From Nomia melanderi (Eukaryota > Arthropoda > Insecta > Hymenoptera > Halictidae), in contig NW_027475134.1 in assembly GCF_051020985.1 (NCBI RefSeq), positions 4,340,001-4,404,000 on the forward strand: a stretch of DNA of 64,000 nt. The letters are read 5' to 3'. This document shows positions 35,776-49,595 of the stretch, one piece after another. The notes beneath the pieces are model-generated. The model searched no databases, was not told the DNA's origin, and saw only the letters and a program-made list of their open reading frames with translations. A program made the position numbers and the translations under genes. Each line of letters starts with the position of its first letter. The stretch's first letter is position 1.

Positions 35776-38700
35776 ATATCTCGGGTGCTATTAGAGATAG
35801 CGCAATAAACCAAAGTGATCTATCTGCAGGGGGCCCTGGCTCATGAATCTGTGCAGCGGGAACGACCTAGGACCACCAGGGGCAGAGAAAACCACCGTCT
35901 CATGGGGCCGGACACTCAGGGTCAGGGGAAAATCCAATATATATCTGGTGATATCTCGGGTGCTATTACAGATAGCGCAATAAATCAAAGTTCATTGTCT
36001 GTAGGAGGCCCTGGCGCATGAATCTGTGCAGCGGGAACGACCTCGGACCACCAGGGGCCGAGAAAACCACCGACACGTGGGGCCGGACTGTCAGGGTCTG
36101 GGAAAAATCCAATATATATCTGGTGATATCTCGAGTGCTATTAGAGATAGCGCAATAAACCAAAGTGAATTATGTATAGGAGGCCCTGGCGCATGAATCT
36201 GTGCAGCGGGATCGACCTCGGACCACCAGGGACCGAGAAAAACATCGACACATGGGGCAGGACTGTCAGGGTCAAGGAAAAATCCAATATATATCTTTTG
36301 ATATCACGGGTGCTATTAGAGGTAGCGCAACAAACCATAGTGAATTATCTATAGGAGGCCCTGGCGCATGAATCTGTGCAGCGGGATCGACCTCGGACCA
36401 CCAGGGGCCCAGAAAATCTCCGTCTCATGGGGCCGGACTGTCAGGGTCAGGGGAAAATCCAATATATATCCGGTGATATCTCGGGTGCTATTACAGATAG
36501 CGCAATAAATCAAAGTGCATTGTCTGCAGGAGGCCCTGGCGCATGAATCTGTGCAGCGGGATCGACCTCGGACCACTAGGGGCCGAGAAAATCACCGTCT
36601 CATGGGGCCGGATTGTCAGGGTCAGGGAAAAATCCAATATATATCTGGTGACATCTCGGGTGCTATTAGAGATAGCGCAATAAACCAAAGTGCATTGTCT
36701 GCAGGAGGCACTGGCGCATAAATCTGTGCAGCGGGATCGACCTCGGACCACCAGGGACCGAGAAAAACATCGACACATGGGGCCGGACTGTCAGGGTCAA
36801 GGAAAAATCCAATATATATCTTTTGATATCACGGGTGCTATTAGAGATAGCGCAATATACCAAAGTGAATTATCTGCAGGAGGGCCTAGCGTATTCATGT
36901 GAGCAGCGGGAACGACCTCGGACCACCATGGGCCGAGAAAACGACCGTCTCATGGGGCGGACACTCAGGGTCAGTGAAAAATCCAATATATATCTGCTGA
37001 TATCTCGGGTGCTATTACAGATAGCGCAATAAATCAAAGTGCATTGTCTGTAGGAGGCCCTGGCGCATGAATCTGTGCAGCGGGAACGACCTCGGACCAT
37101 CAGGGGCCGAAAAAACCACAGTCTCATGGGGCCGGACACCCAGGGTCAGGGAAAAATCCAATATATATCTGGTGATATCTCGGGTGCTATTACAGATAGC
37201 GCAATATACCAAAGTGAATTATCTATAGGAGGCCCTGGCGCATGAATCTGTGCAGCGAGAACGACCTCGGACCACCAGGGGCCGAGAAAACCACCGTTTC
37301 ATGGGGCCGGACACTCAGGGTCAGGGGAAAATCCAATATATATCTGGTGATATCTCGGGTGCTATTAGAGATAGCGCAATAAACCAAAGTGAATTATCTA
37401 TAGGATGCCCTGGTGCATGAATCTGTGCAGCGGGATCGACCTCGGACCACCAGGGACCGAGAAAAACATCGACACGTGGGGCAGGACTGTCAGGGTCAAG
37501 GAAAAATCCAACATATATCTTTTGATATCACGGGTGCTATTAGAGGTAGCGCAACAAACCAAAGTGAATTATCTATAGGAGGCCCTGGCGCATGAATCTG
37601 TGCAGCGGGATCGACCTCGGACCACCAGGGGCCCAGAAAATCTCCGTCTCATGGGGCCGGACTGTCAGGGTCAGGGGAAAATCCAATATATATCCGGTGA
37701 TATCTCGGGTGCTATTACAGATAGCGCAATAAATCAAAGTGCATTGTCTGTAGGAGGCCCTGGCGCATGAATCTGTTCAGCGGGAACGACCTCGGAACTC
37801 CAGGGGCCGAGAAAACCACAGTCTCATGGGGCCGGACACTCAGGGTCAGTGAAAAATCCAATATATATCTGCTGATATCTCGGGTGCTATTACAGATAGC
37901 TCAATAAATCAAAGTGCATTGTCTGTAGGAGGCCCTGGCGCATGAATCTGTGCAGCGGGAACGACCTCGGACCATCAGGGGCCGAAAAAACCACAGTCTC
38001 ATGGGGCCGGACACCCAGGGTCAGGGTAAAATCCAATATATATCTGGTGATATCTCGGGTGCTATTACAGATAGCGCAATAAATCAAAGTGCATTGTCTG
38101 TAGGAGGCCCTGGCGCATGAATCTGTGCAGCGGGAACGTCCTCGGACCTCCAGGGGCCGAGACAACGACCGTCTCATGGGGCCGGACACTCAGGGTCAGG
38201 GTAAAATCCAATATATATCTGGTGATATCTCGGGTGCTATTACAGATAGCGCAATAAATCGAAGTGCATTGTCTGTAGGAGGCCCTGGCGCATGAATCTG
38301 TGCAGCGGGAACGACCTCGGACGACCAGGGGCCGAGAAAACCACAGTCTCATGGGGCCGGACACTCAGGGTCAGCGGAAAATCCAATATATATCTGCTGA
38401 TATCTCGGGTGCTATTACAGATAGCGCAATAAATCAAAGTGCATTGTCTGTAGGAGGCCCTGGCGCATGAATCTGTGCAGCGGGAACGACCTCGGACCAC
38501 CAGGGGCGAGACAACCACCTTCTCATGGGGCCGGACACTCAGGGTCAGGGAAAAATCCAATATATATCTGGTGATATCTCGGGTGCTATTACAGATAGCG
38601 CAATAAATCAAAGTGCATTGTCTGTAGGAGGCCCTGGCACATGAATCTGTGCAGCGGGAACGTCCTCGGACCTCCAGGGGCCGAGACAACGACCGTCTCA

Positions 38701-39624
38701 TGGGGCCGGACACTCAGGGTCAGGTTAAAATCCAATATATATCTGGTGATATCTCGGGTGCTATTACAGATAGCGCAATAAATCAAAGTGCATTGTCTGT
38801 AGGAGGCCCTGGCGCATGAATCTGTGCAGCGGGAACGACCTCGGACCACCAGGGGCCGAGAAAACTACCGTCTCATGGGGCCGGTCACTCAGGGTCAGTG
38901 AAAAATCCAATATATATCAGCTGATATCTCGGGTGCTATTAGAGATAGCGCAATAAACCAAAGTGAATTATCTGCAGGAGGCACTGGCGCATGAATCTGT
39001 GCAGCGGGAACGACCTCGGACCACCAGGGGCCGAAAAAACCACAGTCTCATGGGGCCGGACACTCAGGGTCAGGGTAAAATGCAATATATATCTGGTGAT
39101 ATCTCGGGTGCTATTACAGATAGCGCAATAAATCAAAGTGCATTGTCTGTAGGAGGCCCTGGCGCATGAATCTGTGCAGCGGGAACAACCTCAGACCACC
39201 AGGGGCCGAAATAACCACAGTCTCATGGGGCCGGTCACTCAGGGTCAGGGAAAAATCCAATATATATCTGGTGATATCTCGGGTGCTATTAAAGATAGCG
39301 CAATAAACCAAAGTGCATTGTCTGTAGGAGGCACTGGCGAATGAATCTGTGCAGCAGGAACGACCTCGGACCACCAGGCGCCGAGGAAAATTAGAGATAT
39401 TCGGAATCCGTCACCGAAGGTCATGTAAAAATCCAGCATATATCTGGTGATATCTCGGGTGCTATTAGAGATAGCGGAATAAATCAAAGTGCATTGTCTG
39501 TAGGAGGCACTGGCGAATGAATCTGTGCAGCAGGAACGACCTCGGACCACCAGGCGCCGAGAAAATTACCGTCTCATGGTGCCGGACACTCAGGGTCATG
39601 GAAAAATCCAATATATATCTGGCT
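35776..39624 (+). repeat. HOR copy A (3,849 bp, 22 monomers)
   Basis: 35,776-38,957 matches copy B at shift 3,849 with only scattered substitutions. The ordered landmarks are the GGGGCAGAGAAAACC unit (35,879), the unit with TATGTATAGG (36,171), the unit with ATATCTTTTGATATCACGGG (36,292), the GGGGCCCAGAAAATC unit (36,404), the 1-bp-deleted TGGGGCGGACAC unit (36,950), the second TTTTGATATC unit (37,518), the 174-bp GGGGCGAGACAACC unit (38,502) and the unit with TAAAATGCAATA (39,076). The last 300 bp are the foreign 34.4-kb-type segment. Relative to C and D, two monomers just upstream are missing. Confidence 0.9.
38501..38510 (+). repeat. 174-bp monomer marker CAGGGGCGAG, first of ten
   Basis: One C is missing from the usual CAGGGGCCGAG, making the unit 174 bp. 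The marker recurs near 42,350, 43,224, 48,121, 51,271, 57,744, 58,791, 60,364, 61,239 and 63,171, always followed by ACAACC and then usually CACCTTCTC. Since 174 is divisible by 3, a reading frame survives across this unit, which explains the longest open frames in the window (for example 38,240-38,713 minus). It is a good tag for one HOR lineage. Confidence 0.92.
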
Positions 39625-42600
39625 ATATCTCGGGTGCTATTAGAGATAGCGCAATAAACCAAAGTGATCTATCTGCAGGGGGCCCTGGCTCATGAATCTG
39701 TGCAGCGGGAACGACCTAGGACCACCAGGGGCAGAGAAAACCACCGTCTCATGGGGCCGGACACTCAGGGTCAGGGGAAAATCCAATATATATCTGGTGA
39801 TATCTCGGGTGCTATTACAGATAGCGCAATAAATCAAAGTTCATTGTCTGTAGGAGGCCCTGGCGCATGAATCTGTGCAGCGGGAACGACCTCGGACCAC
39901 CAGGGGCCGAGAAAACCACCGACACATGGGGCCGGACTGTCAGGGTCTGGGAAAAATCCAATATATATCTGGTGATATCTCGAGTGCTATTAGAGATAGC
40001 GCAATAAACCAAAGTGAATTATGTATAGGAGGCCCTGGCGCATGAATCTGTGCAGCGGGATCGACCTCGGACCACCAGGGACCGAGAAAAACATCGACAC
40101 ATGGGGCAGGACTGTCAGGGTCAAGGAAAAATCCAATATATATCTTTTGATATCACGGGTGCTATTAGAGGTAGCGCAACAAACCATAGTGAATTATCTA
40201 TAGGAGGCCCTGGCGCATGAATCTGTGCAGCGGGATCGACCTCGGACCACCGGGGGCCCAGAAAATCTCCGTCTCATGGGGCCGGACTGTCAGGGTCAGG
40301 GGAAAATCCAATATATATCCGGTGATATCTCGGGTGCTATTACAGATAGCGCAATAAATCAAAGTGCATTGTCTGCAGGAGGCCCTGGCGCATGAATCTG
40401 TGCAGCGGGATCGACCTCGGACCACTAGGGGCCGAGAAAATCACCGTCTCACGGGGCCGGATTGTCAGGGTCAGGGAAAAATCCAATATATATCTGGTGA
40501 CATCTCGGGTGCTATTAGAGATAGCGCAATAAACCAAAGTGCATTGTCTGCAGGAGGCCCTGGCGCATAAATCTGTGCAGCGGGATCGACCTCGGACCAC
40601 CAGGGACCGAGAAAAACATCGACACATGGGGCCGGACTGTCAGGGTCAAGGAAAAATCCAATATATATCTTTTGATATCACGGGTGCTATTAGAGATAGC
40701 GCAATATACCAAAGTGAATTATCTGCAGGAGGGCCTAGCGTATTCATCTGAGCAGCGGGAACGACCTCGGACCACCATGGGCCGAGAAAACGACCGTCTC
40801 ATGGGGCGGACACTCAGGGTCAGTGAAAAATCCAATATATATCTGCTGATATCTCGGGTGCTATTACAGATAGCGCAATATATCAAAGTGCATTGTCTGT
40901 AGGAGGCCCTGGCGCATGAATCTGTGCAGCGGGAACGACCTCGGACCATCAGGGGCCGAAAAAACCACAGTCTCATGGGGCCGGACACCCAGGGTCAGGG
41001 AAAAATCCAATATATATCTGGTGATATCTCGGGTGCTATTACAGATAGCGCAATATACCAAAGTGAATTATCTATAGGAGGCCCTGGCGCATGAATCTGT
41101 GCAGCGAGAACGACCTCGGACCACCAGGGGCCGAGAAAACCACCGTTTCATGGGGCCGGACACTCAGGGTCAGGGGAAAATCCAATATATATCTGGTGAT
41201 ATCTCGGGTGCTATTAGAGATAGCGCAATAAACCAAAGTGAATTATCTATAGGATGCCCTGGTGCATGAATCTCTGCAGCGGGATCGACCTCGGACCACC
41301 AGGGACCGAGAAAAACATCGACACGTGGGGCAGGACTGTCAGGGTCAAGGAAAAATCCAACATATATCTTTTGATATCACGGGTGCTATTAGAGGTAGCG
41401 CAACAAACCAAAGTGAATTATCTATAGGAGGCCCTGGCGCATGAATCTGTGCAGCGGGATCGACCTCGGACCACCAGGGGCCCAGAAAATCTCCGTCTCA
41501 TGGGGCCGGACTGTCAGGGTCAGGGGAAAATCCAATATATATCCGGTGATATCTCGGGTGCTATTACAGATAGCGCAATAAATCAAAGTGCATTGTCTGT
41601 AGGAGGCCCTGGCGCATGAATCTGTTCAGCGGGAACGACCTCGGAACTCCAGGGGCCGAGAAAACCACAGTCTCATGGGGCCGGACACTCAGGGTCAGTG
41701 AAAAATCCAATATATATCTGCTGATATCTCGGGTGCTATTACAGATAGCTCAATAAATCAAAGTGCATTGTCTGTAGGAGGCCCTGGCGCATGAATCTGT
41801 GCAGCGGGAACGACCTCGGACCATCAGGGGCCGAAAAAACCACAGTCTCTTGGGGCCGGACACCCAGGGTCAGGGTAAAATCCAATATATATCTGGTGAT
41901 ATCTCGGGTGCTATTACAGATAGCGCAATAAATCAAAGTGCATTGTCTGTAGGAGGCCCTGGCGCATGAATCTGTGCAGCGGGAACGTCCTCGGACCTCC
42001 AGGGGCCGAGACAACGACCGTCTCATGGGGCCGGACACTCAGGGTCAGGGTAAAATCCAATATATATCTGGTGATATCTCGGGTGCTATTACAGATAGCG
42101 CAATAAATCGAAGTGCATTGTCTGTAGGAGGCCCTGGCGCATGAATCTGTGCAGCGGGAACGACCTCGGACGACCAGGGGCCGAGAAAACCACAGTCTCA
42201 TGGGGCCGGACACTCAGGGTCAGCGGAAAATCCAATATATATCTGCTGATATCTCGGGTGCTATTACAGATAGCGCAATAAATCAAAGTGCATTGTCTGT
42301 AGGAGGCCCTGGCGCATGAATCTGTGCAGCGGGAACGACCTCGGACCACCAGGGGCGAGACAACCACCTTCTCATGGGGCCGGACACTCAGGGTCAGGGA
42401 AAAATCCAATATATATCTGGTGATATCTCGGGTGCTATTACAGATAGCGCAATAAATCAAAGTGCATTGTCTGTAGGAGGCCCTGGCACATGAATCTGTG
42501 CAGCGGGAACGTCCTCGGACCTCCAGGGGCCGAGACAACGACCGTCTCATGGGGCCGGACACTCAGGGTCAGGTTAAAATCCAATATATATCTGGTGATA

Positions 42601-45397
42601 TCTCGGGTGCTATTACAGATAGCGCAATAAATCAAAGTGCATTGTCTGTAGGAGGCCCTGGCGCATGAATCTGTGCAGCGGGAACGACCTCGGACCACCA
42701 GGGGCCGAGAAAACTACCGTCTCATGGGGCCGGTCACTCAGGGTCAGTGAAAAATCCAATATATATCAGCTGATATCTCGGGTGCTATTAGAGATAGCGC
42801 AATAAATCAAAGTGCATTGTCTGTAGGAGGCCCTGGCGCATGAATCTGTGCAGCGGGAACGTCCTCGGACCTCCAGGGGCCGAGACAACGACCGTCTCAT
42901 GGGGCCGGACACTCAGGGTCAGGGTAAAATCCAATATATATCTGGTGATATCTCGGGTGCTATTACAGATAGCGCAATAAATCGAAGTGCATTGTCTGTA
43001 GGAGGCCCTGGCGCATGAATCTGTGCAGCGGGAACGACCTCGGACGACCAGGGGCCGAGAAAACCACAGTCTCATGGGGCCGGACACTCAGGGTCAGCGG
43101 AAAATCCAATATATATCTGCTGATATCTCGGGTGCTATTACAGATAGCGCAATAAATCAAAGTGCATTGTCTGTAGGAGGCCCTGGCGCATGAATCTGTG
43201 CAGCGGGAACGACCTCGGACCACCAGGGGCGAGACAACCACCTTCTCATGGGGCCGGACACTCAGGGTCAGGGAAAAATCCAATATATATCTGGTGATAT
43301 CTCGGGTGCTATTACAGATAGCGCAATAAATCAAAGTGCATTGTCTGTAGGAGGCCCTGGCACATGAATCTGTGCAGCGGGAACGTCCTCGGACCTCCAG
43401 GGGCCGAGACAACGACCGTCTCATGGGGCCGGACACTCAGGGTCAGGTTAAAATCCAATATATATCTGGTGATATCTCGGGTGCTATTACAGATAGCGCA
43501 ATAAATCAAAGTGCATTGTCTGTAGGAGGCCCTGGCGCATGAATCTGTGCAGCGGGAACGACCTCGGACCACCAGGGGCCGAGAAAACTACCGTCTCATG
43601 GGGCCGGTCACTCAGGGTCAGTGAAAAATCCAATATATATCAGCTGATATCTCGGGTGCTATTAGAGATAGCGCAATAAACCAAAGTGAATTATCTGCAG
43701 GAGGCACTGGCGCATGAATCTGTGCAGCGGGAACGACCTCGGACCACCAGGGGCCGAAAAAACCACAGTCTCATGGGGCCGGACACTCAGGGTCAGGGTA
43801 AAATGCAATATATATCTGGTGATATCTCGGGTGCTATTACAGATAGCGCAATAAATCAAAGTGCATTGTCTGTAGGAGGCCCTGGCGCATGAATCTGTGC
43901 AGCGGGAACGACCTCAGACCACCAGGGGCCGAAAAAACCACAGTCTCATGGGGCCGGTCACTCAGGGTCAAGGAAAAATCCAATATATATCTGGTGATAT
44001 CTCGGGTGCTATTAAAGATAGGGCAATAAACCAAAGTGCATTGTCTGCAGGAGGTCCTGGCGCATGAGTCTGTGCAGCGGGAACGACCTCGGACCACCAG
44101 GGGCCGAGAAAACTACCGTCTCATGGGGCCGGACTGACAGGGTCAGGGAAAAATCCAATATATATCTGGTGATATCTCGGGAGCTATTACAGATAGCGCA
44201 ATAAATCAAAGTGCATTGTCTGTAGGGGGCCCTGGCGCATGAATCTGTGCAGCGGGATCGACCTCGGACCACCAGGGGCCGAGAACATCACAGTCTCATG
44301 GGGCCGGACTGTCAGGGTCAGGGAAAAATCCAATATATATCTGGTGATATCTCGGGTGCTATTAGGGATAGCGGAATAAATCAAAGTGCATTGTCTGTAG
44401 GAGGCACTGGCGAATGAATCTGTGCAGCAGGAACGACCTCGGACCACCAGGCGCCGAGGAAAATTACAGATATTCGGAATCCGTCACCGAAGGTCATGTA
44501 AAAATCCAGCATATATCTGGTGATATCTCGGGTGCTATTACAGATAGCGCAATAAACCAAAGTGCATTGTCTGTATGAGGCATTGGCGCATGAATCTGTG
44601 CAGCGGGATCGACCTCGGACCACCAGGGGCCGAGAACATCACCGTCTGATGTGGCCGGACTGTCAGGGTCAGAGAAAAATCCAATATATATCTGGTGATA
44701 TCTCGGGTGCTATTGCAGATAGCGCAATAAATCAAAGTGCATTGTCTGTAGGAGGCCCTGGCGCATGAATCTGTGCAGCGGGATCGACCTCGGACCACCT
44801 GGGGCCGAGAAAATCTCCGTCTCATGGGGCCGGACTGTCGGGGTCAGGGAAAAATCCAATATATATCTGGTGATATCTCGGGTGCTATTAGAGATAGCGA
44901 AATAAATCCAAGTGCATTGTCTGTAGGAGGCCCTGGTGCATGAATCTGTGCAGCGGGAACGACCCCGGACCACCAGGGGCCGATAAAACCACCGTCTCAT
45001 GGGGCCGGACTCTCATGGTCAGGGAAAAATCCAATATATATCTGGTGATATCTCGGGTGCTATTAGAGATAGCGCAATAAACCAAAGTGCATTGTCTGCA
45101 AGAGGCCCTGGCGCATAAATCTGTGCCGCGGGAACGACCTCGGACAACCAGGGGCCGAGATAACCACCGACACATGGGGCCGGACACTCAGGGTCAGGGA
45201 AAAATTCAATATATATCTGGTGATATCTCGGGTGCTATTAGAGATAGCGCAATAAATCAAAGTGCATTATCTATAGGATGCCCTGGCGCATAAATCTGTG
45301 CAGCGGGATCGACCTCGGACCACCAGGGGCCGAGAAAACCACCGACACATGGGGCCGGACTGTCAGGGTCAGGGAAAAATCCAATATATATCTGGCG
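39625..45397 (+). repeat. HOR copy B (5,773 bp, 33 monomers, expanded)
   Basis: Same monomer order as copy A, plus two additions. One is an internal 874-bp tandem duplication (41,918-42,806 repeated at 42,792-43,680). The other is a block at 44,022-44,907 matching 34,750-35,635 at shift 9,272. The first landmark difference from A is at the left edge, GGCTATATC versus GGCGATATC. The unit at 45,560 reads ATATATTTGGTGG, a private change. Confidence 0.9.
41918..43680 (+). repeat. 874-bp (5-monomer) tandem duplication inside HOR copy B
   Basis: 41,918-42,806 matches 42,792-43,680 at shift 874 (4 x 175 + 174). No difference was seen over 889 bp. The 174-bp GGGGCGAG unit occurs in each copy (42,350 and 43,224). 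Copies A, C and D have this block once, so the duplication is private to B and younger than the split of the copies. The edges are a C/G change at 41,917/42,791 and a T/C change at 42,807/43,681. Confidence 0.92.
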
Positions 45398-48300
45398 ATA
45401 TCTCGGGTGCTATTAGAGATAGCGCAATAAACCAAAGTGATCTATCTGCAGGGGGCCCTGGCTCATGAATCTGTGCAGCGGGAACGACCTAGGACCACCA
45501 GGGGCAGAGAAAACCACCGTCTCATGGGGCCGGACACTCAGGGTCAGGGGAAAATCCAATATATATTTGGTGGTATCTCGGGTGCTATTACAGATAGCGC
45601 AATAAATCAAAGTTCATTGTCTGTAGGAGGCCCTGGCGCATGAATCTGTGCAGCGGGAACGACCTCGGACCACCAGGGGCCGAGAAAACCACCGACACAT
45701 GGGGCCGGACTGTCAGGGTCTGGGAAAAATCCAATATATATCTGGTGATATCTCGAGTGCTATTAGAGATAGCGCAATAAACCAAAGTGAATTATGTATA
45801 GGAGGCCCTGGCGCATGAATCTGTGCAGCGGGATCGACCTCGGACCACCAGGGACCGAGAAAAACATCGACACATGGGGCAGGACTGTCAGGGTCAAGGA
45901 AAAATCCAATATATATCTTTTGATATCACGGGTGCTATTAGAGGTAGCGCAACAAACCATAGTGAATTATCTATAGGAGGCCCTGGCGCATGAATCTGTG
46001 CAGCGGGATCGACCTCGGACCACCGGGGGCCCAGAAAATCTCCGTCTCATGGGGCCGGACTGTCAGGGTCAGGGGAAAATCCAATATATATCCGGTGATA
46101 TCTCGGGTGCTATTACAGATAGCGCAATAAATCAAAGTGCATTGTCTGCAGGAGGCCCTGGCGCATGAATCTGTGCAGCGGGATCGACCTCGGACCACTA
46201 GGGGCCGAGAAAATCACCGTCTCACGGGGCCGGATTGTCAGGGTCAGGGAAAAATCCAATATATATCTGGTGACATCTCGGGTGCTATTAGAGATAGCGC
46301 AATAAACCAAAGTGCATTGTCTGCAGGAGGCCCTGGCGCATAAATCTGTGCAGCGGGATCGACCTCGGACCACCAGGGACCGAGAAAAACATCGACACAT
46401 GGGGCCGGACTGTCAGGGTCAAGGAAAAATCCAATATATATCTTTTGATATCACGGGTGCTATTAGAGATAGCGCAATATACCAAAGTGAATTATCTGCA
46501 GGAGGGCCTAGCGTATTCATCTGAGCAGCGGGAACGACCTCGGACCACCATGGGCCGAGAAAACGACCGTCTCATGGGGCGGACACTCAGGGTCAGTGAA
46601 AAATCCAATATATATCTGCTGATATCTCGGGTGCTATTACAGATAGCGCAATAAATCAAAGTGCATTGTCTGTAGGAGGCCCTGGCGCATGAATCTGTGC
46701 AGCGGGAACGACCTCGGACCATCAGGGGCCGAAAAAACCACAGTCTCATGGGGCCGGACACCCAGGGTCAGGGAAAAATCCAATATATATCTGGTGATAT
46801 CTCGGGTGCTATTACAGATAGCGCAATATACCAAAGTGAATTATCTATAGGAGGCCCTGGCGCATGAATCTGTGCAGCGAGAACGACCTCGGACCACCAG
46901 GGGCCGAGAAAACCACCGTTTCATGGGGCCGGACACTCAGGGTCAGGGGAAAATCCAATATATATCTGGTGATATCTCGGGTGCTATTAGAGATAGCGCA
47001 ATAAACCAAAGTGAATTATCTATAGGATGCCCTGGTGCATGAATCTCTGCAGCGGGATCGACCTCGGACCACCAGGGACCGAGAAAAACATCGACACGTG
47101 GGGCAGGACTGTCAGGGTCAAGGAAAAATCCAACATATATCTTTTGATATCACGGGTGCTATTAGAGGTAGCGCAACAAACCAAAGTGAATTATCTATAG
47201 GAGGCCCTGGCGCATGAATCTGTGCAGCGGGATCGACCTCGGACCACCAGGGGCCCAGAAAATCTCCGTCTCATGGGGCCGGACTGTCAGGGTCAGGGGA
47301 AAATCCAATATATATCCGGTGATATCTCGGGTGCTATTACAGATAGCGCAATAAATCAAAGTGCATTGTCTGTAGGAGGCCCTGGCGCATGAATCTGTTC
47401 AGCGGGAACGACCTCGGAACTCCAGGGGCCGAGAAAACCACAGTCTCATGGGGCCGGACACTCAGGGTCAGTGAAAAATCCAATATATATCTGCTGATAT
47501 CTCGGGTGCTATTACAGATAGCTCAATAAATCAAAGTGCATTGTCTGTAGGAGGCCCTGGCGCATGAATCTGTGCAGCGGGAACGACCTCGGACCATCAG
47601 GGGCCGAAAAAACCACAGTCTCATGGGGCCGGACACCCAGGGTCAGGGTAAAATCCAATATATATCTGGTGATATCTCGGGTGCTATTACAGATAGCGCA
47701 ATAAATCAAAGTGCATTGTCTGTAGGAGGCCCTGGCGCATGAATCTGTGCAGCGGGAACGTCCTCGGACCTCCAGGGGCCGAGACAACGACCGTCTCATG
47801 GGGCCGGACACTCAGGGTCAGGGTAAAATCCAATATATATCTGGTGATATCTCGGGTGCTATTACAGATAGCGCAATAAATCGAAGTGCATTGTCTGTAG
47901 GAGGCCCTGGCGCATGAATCTGTGCAGCGGGAACGACCTCGGACGACCAGGGGCCGAGAAAACCACAGTCTCATGGGGCCGGACACTCAGGGTCAGCGGA
48001 AAATCCAATATATATCTGCTGATATCTCGGGTGCTATTACAGATAGCGCAATAAATCAAAGTGCATTGTCTGTAGGAGGCCCTGGCGCATGAATCTGTGC
48101 AGCGGGAACGACCTCGGACCACCAGGGGCGAGACAACCACCTTCTCATGGGGCCGGACACTCAGGGTCAGGGAAAAATCCAATATATATCTGGTGATATC
48201 TCGGGTGCTATTACAGATAGCGCAATAAATCAAAGTGCATTGTCTGTAGGAGGCCCTGGCACATGAATCTGTGCAGCGGGAACGTCCTCGGACCTCCAGG

Positions 48301-49595
48301 GGCCGAGACAACGACCGTCTCATGGGGCCGGACACTCAGGGTCAGGTTAAAATCCAATATATATCTGGTGATATCTCGGGTGCTATTACAGATAGCGCAA
48401 TAAATCAAAGTGCATTGTCTGTAGGAGGCCCTGGCGCATGAATCTGTGCAGCTGGAACGACCTCGGACCACCAGGGGCCGAGAAAACTACCGTCTCATGG
48501 GGCCGGTCACTCAGGGTCAGTGAAAAATCCAATATATATCAGCTGATATCTCGGGTGCTATTAGAGATAGCGCAATAAACCAAAGTGAATTATCTGCAGG
48601 AGGCACTGGCGCATGAATCTGTGCAGCGGGAACGACCTCGGACCACCAGGGGCCGAAAAAACCACAGTCTCATGGGGCCGGACACTCAGGGTCAGGGTAA
48701 AATGCAATATATATCTGGTGATATCTCGGGTGCTATTACAGATAGCGCAATAAATCAAAGTGCATTGTCTGTAGGAGGCCCTGGCGCATGAATCTGTGCA
48801 GCGGGAACGACCTCAGACCACCAGGGGCCGAAAAAACCACAGTCTCATGGGGCCGGTCACTCAGGGTCAAGGAAAAATCCAATATATATCTGGTGATATC
48901 TCGGGTGCTATTAGGGATAGCGGAATAAATCAAAGTGCATTGTCTGTAGGGGGCCCTGGCGCATGAATCTGTGCAGCGGGATCGACCTCGGACCACCTGG
49001 GGCCGAGAAAATCTCCGTCTCATGGGGCCGGACTGTCGGGGTCAGGGAAAAATCCAATATATATCTGGTGATATCTCGGGTGCTATTAGAGATAGCGAAA
49101 TAAATCCAAGTGCATTGTCTGTAGGAGGCCCTGGCGCATGAATCTGTGCAGCGGGAACGACCCCGGACCACCAGGGGCCGATAAAACCACCGTCTCATGG
49201 GGCCGGACTCTCATGGTCAGGGAAAAATCCAATATATATCTGGTGATATCTCGGGTGCTATTAGAGATAGCGCAATAAACCAAAGTGCATTGTCTGCAAG
49301 AGGCCCTGGCGCATAAATCTGTGCCGCGGGAACGACCTCGGACAACCAGGGGCCGAGATAACCACCGACACATGGGGCCGGACACTCAGGGTCAGGGAAA
49401 AATTCAATATATATCTGGTGATATCTCGGGTGCTATTAGAGATAGCGCAATAAATCAAAGTGCATTATCTATAGGATGCCCTGGCGCATAAATCTGTGCA
49501 GCGGGATCGACCTCGGACCACCAGGGGCCGAGAAAACCACCGACACATGGGGCCGGACTGTCAGGGTCAGGGAAAAATCCAATATATATCTGGCG
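45398..49595 (+). repeat. HOR copy C (4,198 bp, 24 monomers)
   Basis: Matches copy B at shift 5,773 and copy D at shift 4,198. It has the same landmark order as A and a single copy of the 874-bp block. The tail 48,911-49,595 corresponds to about 44,710-45,397, but about two monomers present near 44.4-44.7 kb are missing. This is the most complete unit of the 24-monomer form; its two 174-bp units account for 24 x 175 - 2. Confidence 0.9.

Noticed and set aside
38240..38713. 157-codon open frame and the many 60-123-codon frames on both strands as possible genes
   Set aside because: They recur every 175 bp on both strands with the same ends, overlap each other, and their length follows from the unit length modulo 3. 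No codon-level constraint, start context or recognisable domain is visible. They are frames through a satellite.
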